Shown in pieces: positions 57,580 through 64,000 of a DNA stretch of 64,000 nucleotides. Under the pieces are notes generated by a model. It searched no databases. It saw only the letters and a list, made by a program, of their open reading frames with translations, and was not told the DNA's origin. This stretch comes from Streptomyces sp. GQFP (GTDB taxonomy: Bacteria; Actinomycetota; Actinomycetes; Streptomycetales; Streptomycetaceae): the NCBI RefSeq assembly GCF_021545335.1, contig NZ_CP089312.1, forward strand, positions 2,790,001-2,854,000. Reading direction: 5' to 3'. A program made the position numbers and the translations under genes. The number at the start of each line of letters is the position of its first letter. The stretch's first letter is position 1.

Positions 57580-58869
57580 TTACTCTCCTTCAACCCGCAT
57601 GATGCTGGCGACACCCCGCACGGTGTCGAGCTTGCGCAACGCCTCGACGGTTCCGCCCAGGGCGGCGTCGGACGCACGATGGGTGACGACGACGAGGGAT
57701 GCCTCGCCGTCCTTGCCCGTCTGCCGAACCGTATCGATGGAAACCCCGTGCTCGGCGAACACGGTGGCCACCTGGGCGAGAACACCCGGTTTGTCGGCGA
57801 CGTCGAGGCTGATGTGGTAGCGCGTGACGACATCGCCCATGCCCGAAACGGGCAGTGCGGCGTACGCCGACTCGCCGGGCCCGGTGGCCCCGTTCAGCCG
57901 GTTGCGGCACACGGCGACGAGGTCGCCGAGGACGGCGGACGCGGTCGGCGCACCGCCGGCACCGGGCCCGTAGAACATCAGCTGTCCGGAGGCGTCGGAC
58001 TCGACGAACACGGCGTTGTAGGCGCCGCGCACGGAGGCCAGCGGGTGCGTCAGCGGAATCATGGCCGGATGCACACGCGCGGTGACGGACTGGCCGTCCC
58101 CGGCCCGCTCGCAGATGGCGAGCAGCTTGATGGTGCAGCCCATGTTCCTGGCGGAGGCGAAGTCGGAGGCGGTGACCTCGGTCATGCCCTCGCGGTAGAC
58201 ATCGTCGAGCCGCACGCGCGTGTGGAAGGCGATTCCGGCGAGGATGGCGGCCTTGGCGGCGGCGTCGAAGCCTTCGACGTCGGCGGTGGGGTCGGCTTCG
58301 GCGTACCCAAGGGCGGTGGCCTCATCAAGGGCCTCCTGATAGCCGGCCCCCGTGGAGTCCATCTTGTCGAGGATGAAGTTAGTGGTGCCATTGACGATCC
58401 CCAGCACCCGGTTCACCTTGTCACCGGCGAGGGACTCGCGCAGCGGCCGGATGAGCGGGATGGCACCGGCGACGGCGGCCTCGTAGTACAGGTCGGCGTC
58501 GTGGTCCTCGGCGGCGGCGTGGAGGGCGGCGCCGTCCTGGGCGAGGAGGGCCTTGTTGGCGGAGACGACGGACGCGCCGTGCTCGAAGGCGGCGGTGATG
58601 AGGGAGCGAGCGGGCTCGATACCCCCGATGACCTCGACGACAACATCGATGTCGCCGCGTTTGACGAGGGCGGTGGCGTCGGTGGTGACAAGGGCGGGGT
58701 CAATACCCTCACGCACTTTGGAGGGCCGCCGAACGGCAACCCCGGCCAACTCAACGGGCGCACCAATCCTGGCGGCGAGATCGTCGGCGTGCGTCGTCAT
58801 GATGCGCGCCACCTCTGAGCCGACAACCCCACAGCCCAGCAGCGCCACCTTCAGCGGACGCGTACGCAT
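57580..58869 (-). CDS. hom: Homoserine dehydrogenase
   Basis: NAD(P)H-dependent reduction of aspartate semialdehyde to homoserine, 429 aa. Rossmann GCGVVGSEVARI near residues 11-22, catalytic DVEGFDAAAKAAIL with the YAEADPT loop, and a C-terminal ACT domain (from YHISLDVADKPGVLAQVATVF, about 345 onward) for threonine feedback. ATG 58869 (MRTRPLK) has GAGG seven bases upstream; the adjacent ATG 58872 is possible. First gene of hom-thrC-thrB. Confidence 0.95.
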   Translation of the reverse strand: MRTRPLKVALLGCGVVGSEVARIMTTHADDLAARIGAPVELAGVAVRRPSKVREGIDPALVTTDATALVKRGDIDVVVEVIGGIEPARSLITAAFEHGASVVSANKALLAQDGAALHAAAEDHDADLYYEAAVAGAIPLIRPLRESLAGDKVNRVLGIVNGTTNFILDKMDSTGAGYQEALDEATALGYAEADPTADVEGFDAAAKAAILAGIAFHTRVRLDDVYREGMTEVTASDFASARNMGCTIKLLAICERAGDGQSVTARVHPAMIPLTHPLASVRGAYNAVFVESDASGQLMFYGPGAGGAPTASAVLGDLVAVCRNRLNGATGPGESAYAALPVSGMGDVVTRYHISLDVADKPGVLAQVATVFAEHGVSIDTVRQTGKDGEASLVVVTHRASDAALGGTVEALRKLDTVRGVASIMRVEGE

Positions 58870-59046
58870 CATCCGACCTCGTTTCCTCATACCGTCTAGG
58901 TTCGACAAGTCTCACTCACCGGACTGAAGTTTCTATCCATCGTCCGGATCGTGAGATGTTTATTTCGTTTTCCGGGCGGCGGAAGACAGGAGATCTTCCG
59001 CCGCGGTGTGCAGCGGGTTTCTGATGTGCAGCGGGTTTCTTTGGTC

Positions 59047-60438
59047 TCATCCCACGTCGAGACGGAGAAGATCCTCCTCGGTCTCCCGCCTCACGATCAC
59101 CCGCGCCTCGCCTTCCCGCACGGCGACGACGGGCGGCCGAAGGGCGTGGTTGTAGTTGCTGGCCATGGACCGGCAGTACGCACCGGTCGCCGGCACCGCG
59201 ATGAGATCACCGGGTGCCAGGTCAGCGGGCAGGAAGGCGTCCTTGACGACGATGTCCCCGCTCTCACAGTGCTTGCCGACGACCCGCACGAGCATGGGCG
59301 CGGCCTCGGAGGTCCGGGAGACGAGAGCGACGCTGTACTCGGCGTCGTAGAGCGCGGTACGGATGTTGTCGGACATCCCACCGTCGACGGACACGTACGT
59401 CCGCAGGCCGTCGAGGGGCTTGATGGTGCCGACCTCGTAGAGGGTGAAGGCGGTGGGCCCGACGATGGCGCGCCCGGGCTCGACGGAGATACGGGGGGTG
59501 CGGAGCCTGGCGGTTTCGCACTCACGGCTGACGATCTCTGTCAGAGCCTTGGCGATCTCGTGCGGCTCACGGGGATCGTCGTCGCTGGTGTAGGCGATCC
59601 CGAGCCCACCCCCAAGATCGATCTCGGGCAGCTCGACCCCGTGCTCGTCACGAATGCCCTTGAGCAGCCCGACGACGCGATGCGCGGCGACCTCGAACCC
59701 GGACATGTCGAAGATCTGGGACCCGATGTGCGAGTGAATCCCGATCAGCTCAAGCCCATCGAGCTGCAGCGCCCGCCGCACGGCCTCGGCGGCCTGCCCA
59801 CCGGCAAGCGGAATACCGAACTTCTGGTCTTCATGGGCGGTAGCGATGAACTCATGGGTATGAGCTTCAACACCGACGGTGATACGAATCTGCACGCGCT
59901 GCCGCTTGCCGAGGGACTGCGCGATGTGGGCGACGCGCACGATCTCCTGGAAGGAGTCGAGCACGATCCGCCCGACACCGGCGCGAATGGCGGTCTCGAT
60001 CTCCTCGACGGACTTGTTGTTGCCGTGGAAGGCGATGCGATCGGCGGGCATACCGGCGGAGAGGGCGGTGGTCAGCTCACCCCCCGAGCAGACGTCAAGG
60101 TTGAGCCCTTCGTCGTGCAACCACCGCACAACGGCACGCGAGAGAAACGCCTTACCGGCATAGAAGACGTCGGCGTCGGGCCCGAAGGCGGTACGCCAGG
60201 CGCGGGCACGCTCACGGAAGTCGGTCTCGTCGAGGAAGTAGGCGGGGGTCCCGAACTCCTCGGCGAGCGTCGTGACCTCGATCCCTCCCACGGTGACGAC
60301 ACCGTCAGGGGTACGGGTGACGGTGGACGCCCAGACCTTCCCATCGAGGGCGTTGAGGTCGGCGGGCGGCGCGGAGGGGTGCCCCTCGGGCAGCACATCG
60401 GCGTGACGGGGCCCGGCGGGGTGTGCGGAACGGCTCAT
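59047..60438 (-). CDS. lysA: Diaminopimelate decarboxylase
   Basis: PLP fold-III enzyme making lysine from meso-DAP, 463 aa. The PLP Lys is in FYAGKAFLSRAV near residue 88; the His pair is in GIHSHIGSQ; the glycine loop is LGGGLGIAY; and the C-terminal Cys of the active site is in GKHCESGDIVVKD. The N-terminal 35 residues are variable. It lies 60 bp after nrtL and 177 bp before hom, so lysine and threonine branches are clustered downstream of shared aspartate metabolism. Confidence 0.95.
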   Translation of the reverse strand: MSRSAHPAGPRHADVLPEGHPSAPPADLNALDGKVWASTVTRTPDGVVTVGGIEVTTLAEEFGTPAYFLDETDFRERARAWRTAFGPDADVFYAGKAFLSRAVVRWLHDEGLNLDVCSGGELTTALSAGMPADRIAFHGNNKSVEEIETAIRAGVGRIVLDSFQEIVRVAHIAQSLGKRQRVQIRITVGVEAHTHEFIATAHEDQKFGIPLAGGQAAEAVRRALQLDGLELIGIHSHIGSQIFDMSGFEVAAHRVVGLLKGIRDEHGVELPEIDLGGGLGIAYTSDDDPREPHEIAKALTEIVSRECETARLRTPRISVEPGRAIVGPTAFTLYEVGTIKPLDGLRTYVSVDGGMSDNIRTALYDAEYSVALVSRTSEAAPMLVRVVGKHCESGDIVVKDAFLPADLAPGDLIAVPATGAYCRSMASNYNHALRPPVVAVREGEARVIVRRETEEDLLRLDVG

Positions 60439-60498
60439 GGCTGGTGCGGCTTCCTCGGAGGTGTCAAGACATGTCAGTCCAGACATGTCAGAGGTATG

Positions 60499-61527
60499 TC
60501 AAAGGTATTCGGGTGCGTCGATGCCGAGCAGGGACAGGCCGCCGGCCAGCACCGTCCCGGCGGCTTCGGCGAGCGCGAGCCGGGCCCGATGGGCGGCCGA
60601 GGGTTTCTCGTCGCCGAGCGGCAGCACGGTGGGCGTGAAGGCGAGCGTGGCATCGGCGACGGTGACGAGATGCCGGGCGAGCCGGTCCGGGGCGCGGTGG
60701 GTGGCGGCGCTGAGGAGGAGGCGGGGGTGGTCGGCGAGGGGGCTGAGGAGAGCAGGGGGGGCTGCCGGTAGGCCGGTGAGGTCACCGGGGTACGCCGTGA
60801 AGCCGAGATCGGCGGCGTTGCGACCGAGGGCGCGGGTACGGGCGTAGGCGTATCGCACCCGGAAGAGGGGGTTGCTCTCCCGCTGGACCAGGTGCTCGGC
60901 GCCGATACGGGGCCGGTCGTGGGGCGCGGGGTGGAGGAGGGCCCAGCGGGCGGCGTCGGGGCCGAGGGGCGTGGGGTCGCGGGGGGCTGGGGGGAGGGTG
61001 CGGAGGTCAAGAGTCTCGAGAGTCTCGACGTCATGGGCGGCACTCTGTTGGCTGCTGCCGCGCTGGATGTGAACCCGGCCGCCTTGGGTGGCGAGGATGC
61101 GTACGAGGGCGTCGGCGAGGACGTCGGCGCGGACCTCACTCTTACTGGGCAGCAGGACCGACAGCACTTGCCCGGCGAGGGCGTCGCTGTGCCCGTACCG
61201 CGGGCCCTGGCTTCGAATCTCCCGTACGAGGGCTGCGGGGGCGGCGCTGTCGACGCTGATGTTGAGGAATCCGGGCCCGGTGATCTCGACGTCGCGGACA
61301 CCGGGGGCGACGCTGATCCGCTCACGCAGCACTTCGGCGACGTAGCGGGGGGTGCGTCCGGCGGGCCGAGCCAGCTGCAGCGCGATGTTCGTGGCGTAGT
61401 CCCCGGTGCCGCCGGGCCCGGGCACGGAAACGACGGCGCGTGCGGGGACGGCGACGCTGAGCTCTCCCTCGTCGACAGCACGACGCACCGCGCACAGCAC
61501 GGTACGGGACAGCTCGACGGGGGTCAC
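60499..61527 (-). CDS. nrtL: NrtL, ArgS-related anticodon-binding protein
   Basis: A 342 aa protein related to arginyl-tRNA synthetase but missing the catalytic core. Residues 1-115 resemble the ArgS Add-1 N-domain (GDYATNIALQLAR, VEITGPGFLNI), and the C-terminal half is the DALR anticodon-binding bundle (VRYAYARTRALGR, RLARHLVTVADA). HIGH and KMSKS are absent, so it cannot aminoacylate. A TACCCT box seven bases before the GTG suggests a leaderless start. Conserved beside lysA in Streptomyces; the role is unknown, possibly tRNA sensing or delivery. Confidence 0.85.
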   Translation of the reverse strand: MTPVELSRTVLCAVRRAVDEGELSVAVPARAVVSVPGPGGTGDYATNIALQLARPAGRTPRYVAEVLRERISVAPGVRDVEITGPGFLNISVDSAAPAALVREIRSQGPRYGHSDALAGQVLSVLLPSKSEVRADVLADALVRILATQGGRVHIQRGSSQQSAAHDVETLETLDLRTLPPAPRDPTPLGPDAARWALLHPAPHDRPRIGAEHLVQRESNPLFRVRYAYARTRALGRNAADLGFTAYPGDLTGLPAAPPALLSPLADHPRLLLSAATHRAPDRLARHLVTVADATLAFTPTVLPLGDEKPSAAHRARLALAEAAGTVLAGGLSLLGIDAPEYL

Positions 61528-61646
61528 GGGACAAGGGTATGGGAGGAGGGGGGTGGGGGTGCGACTGGGTTTGCGGGGGTCCGGGATGTGGACGGGGGAG
61601 AGCGGCGGAGGTGAGAGACGGGAAGACTGGGAGAACGGTGCCCGGG

Positions 61647-62102
61647 TCAGCCGCTGGCGCCCCAGCCGGCGCGCTCGGCTTCGTTGGGGGCACCGAGGGG
61701 TGGCGCGAGGGCGCTCTCGAGGGACGCGCTGTCCCGTCCCCGCTCGGCCAACTGCCGTACGAGGCCGATGAGTTCGGCGGGGTCGAAGGGCTTGGCGAGA
61801 AAGGCGTCGACGCCGACATCGAGGCCGGCCTCGACCTCGTACTGCGAACAGGCGCTGATGATGGCGAGGGGCAGGTCGCGAGTACGGGGGTCAGCGCGCA
61901 GGCGGGCGGCGGTGCGCAGACCGTCGAGCCGGGGCATCGCGACGTCGAGGGTGACGACATCGGGGCGCACCTGATGAACGACTTCCAGACACTCGGCACC
62001 GTCAGCAGCGGTCACGACCTCGAAACCCTCCAGTTCGAGGTTGACCCTGATCAGCTGCCGGATGACCTTGTTGTCGTCCACAACAAGCACCCGGCCGGAC
62101 AC
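61647..62102 (-). CDS. Receiver-only response regulator
   Basis: A 151 aa CheY-like receiver with no output domain. VLVVDDNKVIRQLIRV gives the acidic pair, TLDVAMPRLDG the phospho-Asp near residue 53, IISACSQYE the Thr/Ser switch and FLAKPFDPAELI the Lys. The last 35 residues are Ala/Glu-rich with no known fold. GTG 62102 (VSGRVLVVDD) is preferred; an in-frame GTG nine bases upstream also exists. No kinase is nearby, so its partner is elsewhere. Confidence 0.85.
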   Translation of the reverse strand: MSGRVLVVDDNKVIRQLIRVNLELEGFEVVTAADGAECLEVVHQVRPDVVTLDVAMPRLDGLRTAARLRADPRTRDLPLAIISACSQYEVEAGLDVGVDAFLAKPFDPAELIGLVRQLAERGRDSASLESALAPPLGAPNEAERAGWGASG

Positions 62103-62274
62103 GCCTGGCACAAGTCGAGGGTAGGTCGAGACCGGCCACCGCGTCCGGCTTTTCCCCACTTCCACGCGCGCGAGCGAGCGCCGGCCCGGTCCCCCGGGAC
62201 CGCCAAAACCCGTTCCTGATCACCCCGAACGAGCTGGTAGTGTTCTACCCGTCACCGCGCAACGCGCCAGACAC

Positions 62275-62346
62275 GCCCCCGTAGCTCAGGGGATAGAGCA
62301 ACGGCCTCCGGAGCCGTGTGCGCAGGTTCGAATCCTGCCGGGGGCA
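62275..62346 (+). tRNA. tRNA-Arg (anticodon CCG)
   Basis: A 72-nt cloverleaf with a seven-bp acceptor stem GCCCCCG/CGGGGGC, D-stem GCTC/GAGC, anticodon loop CTCCGGA (anticodon CCG) on ACGGC/GCCGT, and T-arm GCAGG-TTCGAAT-CCTGC, then discriminator A. The CCA is not encoded. It reads the abundant CGG codon. Its 3' end faces the integrase, as expected for an integration target. Confidence 0.95.
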
Positions 62347-62364
62347 CCTTGAATGAGGTGCCTA

Positions 62365-62404
62365 AAGACCCCGCCATCAGCGCAGTAGCTGAGGACGGGG
62401 TCTT
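62365..62404 (+). terminator. Terminator of tRNA-Arg
   Basis: Nine-bp stem AAGACCCCG/CGGGGTCTT with a 22-base loop, starting 18 bases after the tRNA. Confidence 0.6.
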
Positions 62405-62453
62405 CGCGTGTGTGCAGGCGGATGCCGCCGAAAGCAGCTGTTTGCCAGTGATC

Positions 62454-62550
62454 ACGTAATGGTGACGTAATGATCTTGAGGGGTCTTCCGGCAGGTCAGC
62501 GACCGTTTCCCGAAGCCCTCAGCGTAGCTTTCCGACACACCTCCGACACA
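62454..62550. repeat. Two pairs of short direct repeats between tRNA and integrase
   Basis: ACGTAATG occurs at 62454-62461 and 62465-62472 (11-base spacing); TCCGACACA occurs at 62531-62539 and 62542-62550 (also 11). One-helical-turn spacing beside an integrase gene fits arm-type integrase or excisionase sites, unproven. Confidence 0.4.
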
Positions 62551-62554
62551 GCCG

Positions 62555-62584
62555 CTGAAGCCCCGGATCGCTCCAGGGCTTCAG
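62555..62584 (-). terminator. Hairpin after the integrase gene
   Basis: Nine-bp arms CTGAAGCCC and GGGCTTCAG with a 12-base loop, 30 bases past the integrase stop. No T-run is visible. Confidence 0.45.
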
Positions 62585-62613
62585 TGTGTGCGTGAGTGGT
62601 GCGTGGGCCGCCT

Positions 62614-63998
62614 TCAGCCTTCGGCGTCGAGCCCCTCCCCCAGCCCCTTCAGGATCCGGTCGTTCATCACCTGCTCCTGCCCGTCGATGCACTTCGCGTA
62701 GGTCTTCAGCAGGACATCCACGGAGTGCCCGGCCCGAGCCGCCACCTCCGGAGCGGGCACGCTGGAGTTGAGCCACTGCGAGACGCCCGCGTGCCGGAGG
62801 TCGTACGGCCGGAAAGCCAGCACCGAGGAGACCTGCCACGGTACGAGCGCCAACTCGCGCGTCTGCTTCCACACGCGCGAGTACGACGACGCGGCCACGA
62901 CGTTGCCCCGCTCGCGAAGAGCCGGCCGTCCTTCGCCGTGCCGAACTCCTTCAGGTGCTCACGGAGCAGCACCACCAGCGGAGGCGGGATCGGCACGATG
63001 CGCACCTCACCTTGCGCGCGTTGCTTGAGGCCCCGCCGGTCGTGCGCCTCGCCCGAGTCGGTCCACGCCTTGCCCGCGGTCGGACGCGTCTCGGTCAGCT
63101 CTATACGACCCCAGCCTTTCGCGGGAAGCGTGCAGTCCGAACGGCGTAGGCCCAGCGCCTCACCGGGGCGCATCGCCGCGTAATACAGGCATCCGAAAAA
63201 GGCCCGCAGCCGTCGACCGCTCGCCCGCTCATAGCCACCGACGTACGTCACGGCCACCAGCAGCTCCCGCGCCTGCCGAGGGTTGACCACAACTCGTCGG
63301 TCAACCTCTTGGACGGGTCGCTTCCCCCGCTTGCGCCGCACCCGACCGAGGGGGTTGGAAGGAAGAGCCTCCAACTCGACAGCGAACTCAAGGGAGTTGA
63401 AGACGACTGCCCTCCGCCGCCGGTACGTCTGCGTCGCCGCAGGCTTGCCGTCCAGCTTCCGGCCGAGCGCATCGATCAGTTCGTGAACCCGCGCGATCTC
63501 CTGCAACTCCGCCACCGGCAGCGACGACTTCTCAAGCCACCGCACCGCCGCAGCGATCTCCTCGGGCCGCCCACGCTCCCGCCGAGGCGGAGGCAGTACG
63601 TGCGAGCGCAGCGCCCGCCGCAGGTTCTCGGGTGTGGGGCGCCCGCGTCCCGGTTTGACCAGCGCGGGCAGGACCGTCGCCAGCGAGTCGGTCATGCTGT
63701 CCCGCTGCTTCGCCGACGCCTCCGCCCACCGGGCATCGATGTACTTGAGCGTCAGCTCCACGAACGACAGCGCCACCTTTCCACCGCGCAGCGAGTCCGG
63801 CAGACCCGTCACGGTGTCGAACGGCTCGCCCTTGTCGGCCGCCCGCAACAGCTTCGCGCGGAAGCGGTCGGCCAACGCCTTCGTCTTGTGCGATTCGTGG
63901 AAGGGTTCGCCGTCGACGGACCAGCGGACGAGGTACGTCGGTTTCTTCGCGGAGCGGTTGATGCTGAGCTTCCAGATGCCGACCTTGTACGACTTCAC
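62614..63998 (-). pseudogene. Frameshifted tyrosine integrase of an integrative element
   Basis: Site-specific tyrosine recombinase of the pSAM2-like streptomycete class. The first frame (from GTG 63998) covers the AP2-like N-domain (VGIWKLSINRSAKKPTYLVRW), SAM-like core and catalytic Arg in MRPGEALGLR (residue 277). Near 62910 the frame is lost after GRLFAS; the other frame continues with ERGNVVAASSYSRVW, then YDLRHAGVSQWL (box II), AGHS and the Tyr in LLKTYAKC. The junction is explained by a four-base loss in a GAGC direct repeat. The start is two bases from the window edge, so a longer N-terminus is not excluded. Confidence 0.85.
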
Positions 63999-64000
63999 GA

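Overview
The window is chromosomal DNA from a Streptomyces or a very close relative. The support is the very high G+C content with G/C in nearly all third codon positions, frequent GTG and TTG starts, four-base stop/start overlaps, and lineage-marker genes: the polar-growth scaffolds scy and filP, the cslA/glxA pair, an SCO5389-type protein, the mismatch endonuclease nucS, a chitinase with the streptomycete direct-repeat promoter, and the ArgS-like protein NrtL. From about 9 kb rightwards the gene content resembles the conserved core around SCO5350-SCO5400 of S. coelicolor. That comparison is from memory, not a search.

Layout. 1-3373: glxA (cut by the window edge) and cslA, making and maturing a hyphal-tip glycan. 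3505-7016: a thiamine-binding MTH1187 protein with a DUF3817 membrane protein, then three tandem AIM24-family genes and a MarR regulator. 7017-8200: a decayed accessory patch with a ribbon-helix-helix remnant, a broken TnpB gene and an omega-RNA-like 3' end. 8199-11739: a PepSY protein, a large nested inverted repeat, meaB, a thiolase and methylmalonyl-CoA epimerase. 11982-16963: scy and filP, the coiled-coil cytoskeleton of the growing tip. 17181-21125: two duplicated ABC exporter modules. 21166-29896: a mixed core block with an LLM oxidoreductase, SCO5389 family, nucS, a membrane-anchored P-loop protein next to a STAS protein, 3-hydroxybutyryl-CoA dehydrogenase and a PduO-type cobalamin adenosyltransferase. 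30082-33869: a two-component system and a secreted GH18 chitinase.

33896-43909 (minus strand): the F1Fo ATP synthase operon atpI-like/B/E/F/H/A/G/D/C, followed by a DUF2550 gene and preceded by a WecA/TagO-type glycosyltransferase. 44036-50611: glyA, a phosphatase-like protein lacking its nucleophile, tsaC, prmC, prfA, rpmE and an LCP protein, which link translation termination and tRNA modification with wall polymer attachment. 50819-54846: a secreted trypsin-like protease with FG-GAP repeats, and rho. 55287-61527: thrB, thrC, hom, lysA and nrtL (aspartate-family amino acids). 61647-62102: a receiver-only response regulator. The right end is a tRNA-Arg(CCG) next to a frameshifted tyrosine integrase, probably the edge of an integrative element that continues past the window.

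Most of this is core genome. The less ordinary items are the TnpB/omega-RNA relic, the Cys-to-Ser phosphatase, the triple AIM24 operon, the P-loop protein with a long external tail, three copies of a 30-36 bp intergenic element, and the broken integrase at the tRNA.
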